Assembly: GCA_030704615.1 (NCBI GenBank)
Contig: CM060731.1
Location: 13,518,001 to 13,578,000 of the forward strand
DNA length: 60,000 nucleotides
Direction: 5' to 3'
Origin: Takakia lepidozioides
Taxonomy: Eukaryota > Streptophyta > Takakiopsida > Takakiales > Takakiaceae
Shown: positions 24,660 through 36,155 of the stretch, piece by piece
How positions within the stretch are numbered: the first letter of the stretch is position 1
Layout of the letters: every line of letters begins with the position of its first letter
Position numbers and translations under genes: made by a program
The notes under the pieces: model-generated
The model's database searches: none
Told to the model about the DNA's origin: nothing
The model's input: only the letters and a program-made list of their open reading frames with translations

Positions 24660-24965
24660 TTTGATGAACCCCTCAGATGTGGGCTGCCCAAAAAGTACAG
24701 GGAGGACATTTTATGTTTCAAGGAGTCAGTCCTGCTATTTGTGCACACGATCTGGGGAGTAGGACAAACATAACATGGAAGCAGCTTGGTGCCATCGACT
24801 GACATATACGCTTGTAACTTTAAATCAAGCTAAACATTCTTTGATCAGATTTGTAACAGTTATGAAAAGTAGAGGAATTTAATTGCATACTGTTTGGAAG
24901 AAGGTAAACAAAATGAGATTGAAAATGAAGATTTCATAGATCACAATAGTCACAAAGCACTGAGT
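24660..24965. repeat. Direct repeat flanking the MYND gene, left copy
   Basis: Shared ordered blocks with 29885-30245 include CAGATGTGGGCTGCCC, GGGGAGTAGGA, TTGATCAGATTT.TAACAGTT, GAAGAAGGTAA and GTGAGATTGAAA-like sequence, in the same orientation. This copy lies just downstream of the 3' end of the minus-strand MYND gene. The other lies upstream of its 5' end. Confidence 0.7.
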
Positions 24966-25078
24966 TACTGCTGTAGACTTCAGAGCGCGGTGCAAAAGAA
25001 ATGAACGTTCCGTTCTTGCGCAAAGCACTCCATTCAGACCAGTGAATGGGATGATCTGGATTGCTGATTGATCTCTTA

Positions 25079-25285
25079 TTTTCCTTTCTTCTTCCCCCCC
25101 TTCTTCTTTCCTTGGGTATTGTTCGTCCCCTTCTTCTTTCCGCCGGACGTGGCCTTCTGATTCTGTGATCCTGCGCCTTCTTCCGTAGCGATCGAAGTCC
25201 ACTCAAGGAAGAGCTCATTGTAGCTCGCTCCGAAATTCAACGCACCTGCAGGAGGAGATTCAGATGTAAATGAGATATTCTGCAT
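25079..25285 (-). CDS. Possible extra exon with Lys-rich tail
   Basis: A minus-strand open frame preceded by acceptor-like CTCCTGCAG contains FGASYNELFLEWTSIATEEG and ends in a Gly/Lys-rich tail (KKKGGKKKGK) before TAA. It lies about 100-300 bases beyond the stop of the MYND/DUF4470 gene. It could be an alternative last exon of that gene or part of a separate short gene. I see no decisive evidence for either. Confidence 0.35.
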
Positions 25286-25390
25286 GAATGAGAAATACTT
25301 TACTTGAACAAACTCTAAACAAATTACTATTTAGCGGGAGCCCAAGAATAGGCCTCCCAAAGGAGCCTCATCCGCCATTTGAGTTGGACA

Positions 25391-28300
25391 CTAACTTGGG
25401 AGAAGGAGAGCGTCGTAATATTCTTCGTCACTGTTGAGGTAACTTGCTGGATGGCTACTATCGCTTGCTGGAAGCTCAATCGGCAGGCCAACACGCTGGG
25501 GCAGAATGATGTTGGAGGTTCTCAGTTTCAGTCCTTTTGTTCCTGTGCAGTGGTCAATTACTTGAGCAAATTGAAACATGGTGCATAGACAGCCTTGTAA
25601 TCTGAGATCTAGTCCTAAGGGTCCACGGCTTTGAGAACACAGATCTATCAGCGTTTGAGCATTCTGCAAGGCTTAGATCGAACACTGACGAGCGTGACCG
25701 AATTCAGCACTTGTGTAGACCGACGTTTCATATTTTCGCGGTTTCAGCGAGTCCACAGCATTTTCGCCTTGACTAGACTCTTAAGAACCTACCTAAAACT
25801 TGCACTCATGCATGGAGAAGCAGATCATTCCTCACGCACGTGATTGTACCACATGAATGCTCAAACTAGTTACTACATACCTTGTTGGCTCGCTATTGTA
25901 GACGCCAAATACTCCTCAAAATGTTGGCATGTATTTTGCCATGGTATGGTTAGACAGTCTGAGTTATACGCTCCGCAGATGTCAGCCTGATCAAGAAGCC
26001 GACAAAGATACGGGAATCTCCAGGAGTCCTTCCTCATGTCAATCTTTGCCTGTGCAATCATGTCCGTAAAGAACTCGGATAAATCCTCACCATTATCCAT
26101 CATTGTGTCATGTATATGCATTATCATAGTGGGTACAGTGAGTGGTCGCTGCAGCTGGGATTTCACGCTCCCGGTTCTCAACGTTGATGCAAACTGGTCT
26201 ATACTCCTCAGGATTGTGTGTGCAATGTCTTCACTGCTTCTCACAGGAATGTTCATTCTCGTGTAAGGATAAGAAGGAATCGAATCATCGTCCGACACTG
26301 TGAAAGAAACAAATACTGGTTTGTTCAGGACCGTCATGGCTGCGGTAGTGAGGCGGTCACGGAGGTGGAAGAAGAGAGAACCAAGTAGATCGTTCTCGGG
26401 GACACTATGGGCTGCTCCACTTTGCAGCACCTTGGTCATAGTCCAGCCGAGACAGGGATGGACATTTTCTGGAACCATCCAAGTCCCAACACAAGGTTCA
26501 TACAGTGTCGGGTTTGGTATAAAGTGATGACCTCTAAAGTGCCCATATGGAAGAACAAGACCATCAGACCGGAACCTGCTCCACGCTGCTCTGTGAGGGC
26601 TGCGAAGCACCGAAGAGAGTATGTTTTTGGAGTTTCTGATACGATTGGACTGAAGGACTGTTGACGATGCCCAGGGGAAGAAGCTCATCTTTGCTATTTC
26701 TACGAATATCAGATCTGGCTTACAACCAAGGCCTGCAATACATCACAGTGAACAGGACATGACCCAGGTGAGTAAATTCAGCTTGCAGCATCTTTTCTGC
26801 CTTCTGAAAGCATGCAGGGACGGCGTGATATTCCCAAATTACGTAGTACGTATTAAACGGTTCACGACATGTTAAGGGTCTCCCCTGCAACCAGAATGTT
26901 GAAGATTACCATGTACATATTAATGGCATAATCCTCGAAAGAATGAACACTCAAACTCGTTCGAAGTTCGAGTTTCAAATGGAGAATTAGTGTGAATACC
27001 TTGAATGGAGATGGGTCGAGTAACTTCTGGACCACGATATGATATGCCTATTGCCGGATAGTCGGATAGATTCTTGAAGAAAGTGATGAGTTGCCTCAGG
27101 TCCATTGACATTGGTGGAACCATCCTTAGTTGCTGCTCTTCGCTAGGGTCAATGGTGTTATCCCATGCAATGATGCAAAAATTCAGCAAAAGGGCGATGA
27201 CAAGTTGAAGCTCCAGGTATTGACCAGCCGTGATTGTTGCGGAATACCAAAGAGCAATGACTGTGTCCACTGCTGCAGGTCCCCGAGTAACGAGGAGCAT
27301 CATGATCAACATGTTGCGGGCCGCAGCCACAGGTGAACTATGAGGGAGGAAATTTATATGCATAAACAGTGGATTTCTGAATGAAGCGGGAAACTCGCAC
27401 AGGGTCTCAATCACGGAGTTCAAGTCGACACACCCATCGAACAGTAGATTAACGTCTTTGTCCCTCAATTTGCTGTGGAGCTTGAGAGTTTCGGGATGAA
27501 GAATACCATATGCGGGTCGGTCTTCCCAGATTTCTGGAAGAGAATCACTTTTCTCAATCTCGTCTTCGATGCCTGTATATTTGAAAAAGAAAACTTTAGA
27601 GAAACCGTAATTTCGGAGGGATAAAGATGGAAGCTAGAATGGTGCAACAACAGATTGATGATTATGATGGTGACTGTTGATTACAGGCCCAGACCCCCTG
27701 CACATTTCATGAAGGTTTATGGATTCAGATGTGTAGTGTTTTGGTTTCATTCAAATGCATTACTATTTGTACAGACAGGTCTTATTTAGAACAAGTTGCT
27801 GGGCTGATACATGTGGGTTGTACTGAAACTTTCATATATTCTTGAGACATTTCGGAATCTTGGTAATCAAGAGTAGTACTGCGACAGTAGTAGATTCAAG
27901 TTCTTTCATACCTTCTGGCTTGCTATCCTGATGCTGCTCAGTCCCACAGGCGCTATCCGTCGCTTTCTGGCATTCATCTTTGTGCCTCCGCTCCCAGTGC
28001 TCTGTCTGGCATTTTAAGCTGCAGTAGCTCACCAGGTTGCACTTTTTGCACCAAGAAGCTCCCGCGTTTATACACCTTTCTCCTTCCACGTCCAGCCAAT
28101 TGCTGCAAGAGGGGAAGCGGAGTGGTCGAGCGTCCACCCCTGAACCCGGTATGAACTTGAAAGTGCCGAGCTTTTTCTCTAAAATTCTCACGACATCACT
28201 CAAAACAGTTGCAGGATACAGGCCATGGCACTCGATCAGGTTCACGACAGCGTACAAAAACTCGTTTAATACAGCTGGAGTGTCGTTCTTCACCGTCTTC

Positions 28301-29049
28301 GGACCACTTGCAGGCCTACCAGTTTCACCAGAAGTACTGGCAGTTTGTGAATCCTGCACCACACTTGAATCATCTGGAGCCAGAGAAAAACTAGTTTCGT
28401 CACAATCTTTGTATTCTCCATAGACAAGCAGTTTCATTGACGGATGACCCAACAAAAACGCTGAGATCGCATTCTTCTTGGTTTTCACAGAGTCCATATT
28501 TTCCAGATTTTCCTTGAGATCTTTTATTGTAGCGTCCTCAGTATGTTCGAAGTATATCCTCCATGCTTGAAGGGCATGGTCTTCCAGAAAAACATCAAGG
28601 TCAGATATCTCAGGGTCATAAGGCATATCATTTGAGTCTCCCCCCCTTAAAAATGTTATAAGTTTCCCCAAGCTCCAGTCGCCCGCTTCCTCTTCTAGAT
28701 TCATCACTGCACAATATTCTCTTACAGTTTCTGGACTACCACTTGGCTGTATCTCGTCCACGTAACTTTTGTCCTTCAGAGAATGCAGGACGCCGTCTTC
28801 AGGAACTACCTTTGTAGATGTTGATTCAGCTTCAACAGAGGTCATCCCGTCATCACCCCTGTCTTCCTCCAAAGGAGGCATATCATCATCCCTAGGTATC
28901 CATATTCTAATTTGACCGATAAGTATGGAGCTGCCATGATCATCTATCGTTTCACAATCTGGAGAAGCCAGTTCATCGTCACCTGTCATACTGGGCTCTA
29001 CTGCAGAAGCACTCTGTGTCCTAGATAGAAGCCACTGCTTCATTGTCAT
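25391..29049 (-). CDS. MYND zinc-finger protein with DUF4470-like region
   Basis: Four exons splice in phase on the minus strand: 29049-27912, 27572-27000, 26693-25881 and 25671-25391. Start is ATG at 29049 (MTMKQWLLSR). The first ~300 residues are acidic and Ser/Thr-rich. A MYND finger follows near residues 335-375, with Cys/His in CINAG, WCKKCNLVSYCSLKCQTEHW and RHKDEC. Exon 2 carries KDVNLLFDGCVDLNSVIETL, ARNMLIMMLLV and a later ALWYSA, the pattern of DUF4470, which in fungal and animal proteins often accompanies MYND fingers. Exon 3 has LPYGHFRGHHFIPNPTLYE and LFFHLRDRL, like the region downstream of DUF4470. MYND fingers bind proline-rich peptides; a role as protein-interaction factor is inferred. 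It is intact by eye. It is bracketed by direct repeats. Confidence 0.75.
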
Positions 29050-29059
29050 TGTGGGCAAG

Positions 29060-29880
29060 AAATTCGGTGACTGGCTGCTGCGTACAAATCCTGCAAAAGG
29101 CCGACGTCCTACTACCCTTCCCGAAGGATTATATCAGAAGTAAAAATCTGGACAACCGGGCCAAATGAAGATCAGGTCTGCATGTGAGGGCCGAATGTGC
29201 ACAGGTCTCGCAAACCCAACTTGGTATTGCGTAAGTTCCACAGAGATTAGGCGTCCCGAGGAATCTACACTGTGCTAATCTTGAAAAGCTATGTTATCTT
29301 AGTAGACGGCACGCCATGTCCCTGCTTCTGATTCGAACCTGATTCTCTGTTAAGGAAAGTGTTGTACATTTAACTTACTCGAATGCAACAGCGACACCAT
29401 ATACTCATTTCTACGCCAAAGAAACCTTTCAGAGGTGTAAGAAGAAGCCGACTTGACTCATGTGGGAAGAGGTGACCAAGATCGATGTCGGAACTGCAGA
29501 ATGACAGTAAGATGATCAATATCATGCGGCAGGTCGGAGAGTTCGAGTTGCAAGAGAAGACCAATTGCAATTTGAATTGAAAACGGTCATCTACAAAACC
29601 TGACCTTCCCGTTCGCCAAACGGTCATCTGCCTGGGCAGCCCGAGAAACCAATTTCCTTAGGGCTAGTGATGTGCCTTGTAGACCTGCCCCTTGTCTGCG
29701 CTCTCCTCACTCTCCGACGTTTGAAGCCATTGCAGCGGTTTCTTGCAATCCTGGATTTAGGGTTGAGCAATGGGGCTGGTCGCTGCTTAAATTACTTAGA
29801 ATCCACAGGGCCTCCCTGCAGCTCCAACCCATTGTTGGATTTTAGCCGCGTGACGGTACAGAATTTGGTTGAATCCATCT
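29060..29880. other. Upstream flank of the MYND gene, no supported gene
   Basis: No recognisable coding sequence. It probably contains the promoter and leader of the minus-strand MYND gene, but I did not find a clear TATA box. Confidence 0.45.
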
Positions 29881-29884
29881 AATG

Positions 29885-30245
29885 TAACCCAACAGATGTG
29901 GGCTGCCCTAAATTGACATCTACGACACAAGATCATACCCTCAAGACGCTGGAAAAAAGTAGAGGCTGCGAGGAGAGACTCTAACAGAGGTCCCTACTAC
30001 GATGATTTGTGTACCCGGGGAGTAGGAGTTCACATAAGACAACCACACTTGTAAGCCCATCAAGCTAAGATTGATATATACGTGCACATGTAGCATTAAA
30101 CCAAGTTTAAGTTACAATTGATCAGATTTTTAACAGTTGCACATGGAAAGTCGAGCTGAAATTTGCCCTGCAGGATCAATATTGTTTGAAAGAAGGTAAT
30201 TATTAAAGTGAGATTGAAATTGAAGAGTTTATCTATCACAACCGT
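29885..30245. repeat. Direct repeat flanking the MYND gene, right copy
   Basis: This is the counterpart of 24660-24965, same orientation. In the left copy this sequence is 3' flank of the MYND gene, so the right copy may be the 3' flank of a lost upstream duplicate of that gene. Similarity stops near 30250, where the SINE-like sequence begins. Confidence 0.7.
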
Positions 30246-30269
30246 GAGTGCACAGTGCACAATCAAAGC

Positions 30270-30440
30270 CCATTGGTAATGGGCACATACCACGTTGGAT
30301 GTGGTTGTGGGTTCAAACCACGGTCTGGTGTGTCATGAAAGTGTCCACCTTTCAGCTGGAAGGCAGTAGCCCTTTGTGGTGAAGTGACACCATAAGTTAC
30401 GCTTTGGGAGGCGTCATACTTCTTCTTCTATCCGGTTGGA
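30270..30440 (+). mobile_element. tRNA-derived SINE-like element
   Basis: It contains a box-B-like GGGTTCAAACCAC (near 30312) after a possible box A, then a body with CCACCTTTCAGC and ACCATAAGTTACGCTTTGG that is repeated at 16325-16415. The order of a tRNA-like head and an unrelated repeated body suits a plant SINE. No target-site duplication was identified. Confidence 0.55.
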
Positions 30441-30444
30441 GGTT

Positions 30445-31215
30445 CGGGCTATTCTAGATGCAGTGGGCATTTTCTCACATCATCAAAACATGCTGCACAG
30501 CCAACCAGCTTGTATGAGAAATGTTGAATTAATAGAATAGAATGATCCAATGTGAATTCGATAAGAAGATGTCCAACATACATAGGCGGCCATGCAGTTC
30601 TAGTTCAACGTAGACCATGTCATGTTCCACGTGGTAGCATCCAGGTCACATATTTTGAACAGTGATACTTCTTGGTCCCGCCATTACCTGGCTCCAGCCT
30701 GCTTGGTATATATTCCTTGCAGTATTCGTTGGACTTGTCTTTCTACAGGACGTCATTCAACTTCGATTTACAACAAAGAATTGTTGTCTGAATCCATTGT
30801 GTTAGATCTGAGTTGTTTCCTTCTACAGGTTATGGGGCCCACTGCGGGTGCAGTTTAGTTGGAGGAGACTTCGTCAGTTTTCTTACAAGTAGCTGTAGAA
30901 ATGATATGCAAAATTTTCTTTCCTTAGCGTTGTTTCAAGAAACTTTACAAGTGTAGCAAATCATCTGCAGCCCTAGTCTTCAATCAAGTTACTAAAGATT
31001 AGAGAAGCGTTTTGCACAATCATCATATTATTATAGAGAGCCAGGAGAGGCCTTCTTGATTTTCTGTAGCATGTAACAGTATGGTTTTCTTGAATTAAGA
31101 ATCGCCTATGTCGTAGTGTTAAGCAAGCTAAGAGTGCGAAAATGAGCACTAAGAGAATATGGAGGTAATAAGGGTGGAAAAGTTTATTGGTGAGAACTTC
31201 CATCTCTAGAAGTTT
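30445..31215. other. No supported gene
   Basis: Intergenic sequence between the SINE-like element and the Copia fragment. It may include the Copia leader and LTR remnant, but I found no paired LTR. Confidence 0.45.
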
Positions 31216-31218
31216 CAT

Positions 31219-32146
31219 ATGCAGTTCATCTTTGAAGCAAAGGAGCTATGGTCAATTGTCGATGGCTCTCAGACTGTCTTCAAGTTGCCTAATGCGATCC
31301 CAGCAGAGATGCATTCCATTGATTGAGCGCACATGGAGCAGCTCATAAATTGCACCACATCAGCAGAGATGTGGGCAACACTCAACATGATACACAATCA
31401 AACTGCTGAAGAGAATATTGCTCATCTTCAAGAGAAGTTTTATAAGTATCGCATGAGAGAGAATGATATTATATCGACCTATTGTAGTACGTTTTCTGCA
31501 CTGGCAAAGAAGCTTACAAATCTTAGCGAGAATGTCAGTGAGCGGCAACTACTTTAAGATAAAAATAGGTTTGTCACCTCGGAGTTACGATCCATTACTA
31601 CTTGCATGGGATAGTGTTCCCATAGCAAAATAGACACTCAAGTCTTTCCATGTGCGACTGCTTAAGAGAGAATCTGCGCTGAAGAATAAGCCAGAAAGGG
31701 CAGATCACGAACAGGGCGACAACGTTTTTTTTGCTGGAAGGAATGGTGAGAGCAGCAGTTCGGGTCATAGAATAGAACTCACTCCAAAGCAACACAAGAA
31801 GAGGGTACAACGAATAGTAGAACTCAAGGAAAACACAAAGTGTTTTAAGTGTGGTGAGACAGGCCATTGGGCAAAAGAATGCCACATGGAGAAGAAATCT
31901 GAGAGCGAGCACAGTACAAATCAAGCCAATCTTATAGTATCTGATGTTGTCGCTATTGATGAGGTAGCAAGTCTTCCCTTGGAGAGCCAAGCATATTATG
32001 CACGCATTGCAGATATAGGTGATAGTTGGTATGCCGATAGTGCAGCTTCACAACATATGAAAGATATGAAAGATTGGTTCAGAACCATGAAATCAGTTAG
32101 GCATGGTACTTGGGGAGTGCGTGTAGCAACAGACTCAACCGTCTAG
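31219..32146 (+). mobile_element. Ty1/Copia gag-protease fragment, decayed
   Basis: Starting at ATG 31219, the frame gives a Copia gag (FEAKELWSIVDGSQ, later MWATLNMIHNQ and FYKYRMRENDI), with stops near 31325 and 31557 and a frame change. The frame 31652-32146 continues with the zinc knuckle CFKCGETGHWAKEC (C-X2-C-X4-H-X4-C) and the start of the aspartic protease, DSWYADSAASQHM, where the catalytic Asp is kept and the usual DSG reads DSA. Integrase, RT and RNase H are absent. The coding sequence ends shortly before the CACTA-like terminus at 32205, so that insertion may have cut the element. Confidence 0.85.
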
Positions 32147-32204
32147 ATTGCAGGGATATGGGACATCGATATCATGTCTCTAGTGAATGAGAAATGGCAA
32201 CAAA

Positions 32205-32822
32205 CACTACAGCAAATTTGGGGGGGGGGGGGTTGCGACGCCAGCCGTGCCCCCGCGCGGCGCTGAGCCTGCGACGCCCAGCCGTCGCAAGCTGGCATGA
32301 AGGGGAAAGGGGGGCCCCACTGCGATGGATTTTTTCTTGCGACACCCCAGCCTCACAAACCCATTTTTAAAATATATATATATTTTTGGGCGTCGCAAAA
32401 ACGTCACTGAGGGTGCCCAGCGCCTCTAGGACGCCCCAGCAAAATGGGGTTTTTTTTTTTTTTTTTTTTTTGGGCTTTACGGCCCTCAACCTCATAATAG
32501 CGTCGCTGGGATGCCCAACGCTACGATGCCAGGGGGTCGCAACGGCGTCGCCATAGGGGGTCGCAATGGTGTTGTAGTCAACTTAGGTCATCACAAGGAT
32601 GTCGCTTGGGGTGCTTGGCGGTGGGGCTGCAACAACGGCGACGACGTTGGGACTGGGGCTGGGGCTAGGCACTAAGGTTGTGGAGGATGTTGCAACTCCC
32701 CGACGTCACAAGAGGGACCCCTTTAGAAGGAACTTCGAAAGAAATCTTGATATGTATATATACATTTAGATTGTTTTTGTGATACATAAATGTATCGTAG
32801 GTGTGTTGGTTAGTCTGTAGTG
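32205..32822. mobile_element. CACTA-like terminus with GTCGCAA subterminal repeats
   Basis: CACTACAGCAAAT starts at 32205, the classic terminus of plant CACTA (EnSpm) elements. The exact reverse complement of its first eight bases, CTGTAGTG, occurs at 32815-32822. Between them lie many GCGTCGCAA / TTGCGACGCC words in both orientations (32230-32600), like CACTA subterminal repeats, and a poly-T run near 32450. The flanking trinucleotides (AAA and TCT) do not match, so the right end is uncertain. The stretch near 32800-32870 also has a box-B-like GGTTCAAGT. Confidence 0.5.
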
Positions 32823-32870
32823 TCTTAGAAATGTTATAACGTGGAGGTCCTAGGTTCAAGTATGCATTGC

Positions 32871-35811
32871 CTAATAGGTCAGAGCACCTAAATGAGGCGG
32901 CGTTCCCCTAAGTCCCACAGAGCTCTCATCCAATCCCTGGCCATGACCCCCAACCTTATCCATACTAGTGCCATATAGTGCACTCATCCCCTCCGTGTTG
33001 GTCATGTTCTTCATGAATGATTGCCAACCATGCTCATTGGCGTAGTTGTACTCTACCGGAGATGGCTTCCTCTCAAACGCGCGTTGCTACACATGCCACA
33101 AATTAAAGTCAGTTCTTTGCGATGATAGAGCCAGAAAGAAGACATAACAAAATCCATAGGGAAATACGACTTACAAATCGCAAGATAAAACCCGCGGATC
33201 CGCCAGCGCCCCATTTGTGTGTGGATTCGTGCTTGTCAAGGCAGACTGTTGTTGCTTCGCGTGCCCGGTCAAATTTGGCCTTGTTTGCGGCACCAATCTC
33301 TCCCGCAATGAGTGCATCCCACGATACCTATGCACCCCCCTCCCAACAATTAGTGAATTACACCCATACGTTGCATCGAATCCACCTCATTAATGCACAT
33401 GCGACAAATGGAAGGTGACATGATTCAGGATTTGCCAACCTGTATAATTCCATAAGGTGGTTTGGGTATGGCCCCATTTTCCATTGCCCTCCGAATGATC
33501 TGTCTGGCACGGTACTTCCTGTCCTTCAAGTTTCGCCCCACCATCTCCATCACCCTTGTGTCACTCCAATTTCTCGGAAACCGGCGGTCTAACTCACGGG
33601 CATACGCCCGCTTCGCGCCAAAGTGCAGATCAGCCCACTTGATGTGCAAAGGGAACCACCTTATTGTGAGTTCGAAGGTTGACTTCTTCATAGCCTCCCA
33701 GAATGCACCGCAGGGGTCACCATGGCGATTCACCTCCACAAGTGGCACCACGATCTTTGCCAACTCCACGTCCTGTATCGCCAAGGGCATGTTCTTCTTC
33801 CCACCCTCTCCCTTCTTTGTAGCCTCCTTCCCCTGCTCCTTTGTTACCCCACTGCCCTCCCCCGCATGCACACTCAACCCTTCGTCTCTATGGGACTTCT
33901 TCTTCTTCTTCTTTTCTTTCCCCTTCTCCACGACCATCTCCTTCCCCTTCCCCGCTACTTCCTCTCTCTCCTTCTCCCTCTCCCTTCTCTCTCTCTCTCG
34001 GCAGCCCTTTCATTGATAGTAAAAGGGATCTCGGGAGGTCGAGGCCTCTTCTTCTTACCTTTGGTGTTCGGGTCCTTCATGAACACCACGTGCTCTGGAT
34101 GAATGCAGGGTTGACTGGACCAAAATGGACGTTACCAACACAGTTTTAAATGACTGCAATTGATGGTGTCATCAATTGAAATTGAATTAACTCATTAAAA
34201 CCAGCAAATATATATGTCATTGGATTTCTAGCTTCAATGCATACCCATAGCAACTCTCCAATCATGAATCCGATAAGAAATGACTCCGCTATGGACTTTT
34301 GAACACCGTCATTGTGGACTGTTACCGCAATGAATGGAATTACAATGGACTCAAATTCTCATATGTGCCATTGGTGAATTCCATTGAAATTTGGACATAA
34401 GGTGGCCATTTTGGTCCACATCATAGGTATGGATTTGAAGTGACAAAATCATTTGTCATTTGACTCATATGGACTAATATATGTAAAAAAAATAGGCGTT
34501 TTTTGAAAAGTCCATAGCTCATCTTGTTTTTTGGATTTTGGGTGTCATTGTTTTTCTAAGAGTATAAAAACCTATAATCTTCAATGACTAGGTGTCATAT
34601 TGAAATGTTTTTGTAAACTCTAATTTTTAGTTTTTCATAATTTTTCTAAATAATAGACTAAAATATTTAATGAATTATATCTTTAATATTTGGGGTAGGA
34701 CTCTTTACTAAATATGTTCAGTATACCATTATCTATCATTAAAAAAAAATTGGGATAGCATCATCAACTTTTGTTTTTTGGTCATGGACTTTCATGGAGA
34801 AGGATCTGCCGTTTTTGGTCCACTCAACCCTGCAACTGCCCCTCTCCCTCATTGGCAACCCCACGGGACTGCACCAATGAGACCAACCATGTTGCTACCT
34901 CTTGAAGACAAATAACCTCTCCAAATTCAAAAAAAGAAACAAACCACAAAGAAAATCATGCATGCAAAGGAAAGGATAAAACATGGAACAAGGTGCGACA
35001 GTTGTACCTTTGCAAGCTTGTCCGACTCGCCCCCGGTGTCACCCGATGTGGCAGGAGTCCCTATTGCCGGATGTGCCCGCTCTATCCCCTCCCGGAGCGC
35101 CACTGGAGTAGATTCCAGATGTGGAGCATAGCCGGCGGCGGCGCCACGTAGTCCAGGCCCTTCTTTGCTGGCCGCTCAGCTCAGGGGGCGGCGTCGCTGA
35201 TTGGCTAGGCCGCTCCAAACCGGCCCATACCTCCTCCCCCCCCCTAAATGCGTATCAAGATAGAAGCCCTCACCTGGCTTGACTTCTTCGAGGCGCTTCG
35301 CTATCTCGGCCACTTCATTGGCCCTCCTCGTCTCCTCCTCCCTCATCGACAACATTGGGCTAGCAATGGAGGCTTTCAAAGGCCCTTGAACCTGACATTG
35401 GGCCTTGGCAAGTGCAGCCTTTGCTGCGGAGGAAGGGGTCGCTATGGGGGTGACATCCAAAAGTTGCCCATACCGGGCCCCCGAACGGGTGATGTGCTTG
35501 CCAAGGTACATTTCACCCGTCTTGGTGGCCGGGGGTGTGCTCAACTGAGCATCCGGCTCAGCAAAAACCTCCCGAATAGGAGAGCTGGCTGAGCCGGCCC
35601 TTGGCACATCCAAGATGTGGACAAGAGGGGGGGTATTGGCCTCGGGGGGCAGACGAGCCCTCCGGCTGCGGCTGTCGACGGGGCTGGTTAACCGTAAGAC
35701 GCTTTGGCGCGTCACACGTGCCGGCAGAACAAACGGATTGTCCGCCCCTTTCTTTGGGGCAGGGGACTTCTTCTCTTTCCCCATAAGCTGGCACCTGTCA
35801 TGCAAACCCAC
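32871..35811 (-). mobile_element. Spliced En/Spm-type (Transposase_24-like) gene
   Basis: Exons on the minus strand join in phase: one running from about 34103 to 33440, then 33327-33175, then 33086-32871 (TAG). The large exon has a Glu/Lys-rich start and then FELTIRWFPLHIKW and LKDRKYRARQIIRR. The next contains AANKAKFDRARE and STHKWGAGGSAGF. The last contains FERKPSPVEYNYANEHGW. The order KxR...SxxF...RxPSPxE resembles plant Ptta/En/Spm-type transposase-associated proteins. Likely 5' exons lie at about 35167-35008 (PHLESTPVALREGIERAHPA) and 35790-35263 (MGKEKKSPAPKKGADNPFV; ends at GTGAGG). The 34104-34834 MITE sits directly at the upstream border of the large exon. By eye the 3' part is intact, so this copy may be young. 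The family assignment is moderate. Confidence 0.55.
34104..34834. mobile_element. MITE with 22-bp terminal inverted repeats
   Basis: The left end TGCAGGGTTGACTGGACC (34104 on) matches the reverse complement of the right end (to 34834) over 22 bases with one mismatch. The interior is AT-rich, with no coding capacity. If TGCA at both ends is the target duplication, the element starts GGGTTGA. Superfamily not assigned. Confidence 0.75.
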
Positions 35812-35907
35812 AAGTTGGCCTCATTAGGAAACAACCTCTACATTCCAGATCAAAAACAAAAAAAACCAAGCATGTCGGGGGCTGAGAGCAGCAAGTGCTC
35901 GGGGTCT

Positions 35908-36155
35908 CGAGAGGGGGCAACAAAGAGAAAAGAAAAAGGTGGGGGGGAAGTGACTGAGCACCACCAGCAGTTGCTGAGCACCACGGGCTCAGCCCCCACC
36001 CCCCCCCCCCCCTATTTTCTTTTTTTTTGGTTTCCTGATCTCTCCCTCTCTCTGTCCCTCTCTCTGTCCCTCTCCCTCTCTCTCTCTCCCTCTTTTTTTT
36101 GCTGATCACAAAAATAAACAAACCACAAGGGAGAGAGGGTGCAGAAAAAGTTAAA
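35908..36155. repeat. Foldback GA/CT element P1 (diverged centre)
   Basis: GAGGGGGCAACAAAGA opens the unit. A G-run and AGTGACTGAGCA follow, then an altered centre, a C-run, TTTCCTGATCTCTCCC and CT-rich sequence. It ends with TGCAGAAAAAGTTAAAAAG next to the LINE 3' end. It is related to P2-P4 but its centre is no longer palindromic. Confidence 0.7.

Noticed and set aside
33462-34149. Plus-strand open frames rich in Ser, Pro, Leu and Phe over 33462-34149
   Set aside because: They are the antisense of the Glu/Lys-rich exon of the minus-strand transposase-type gene, which has phase-matched splicing.
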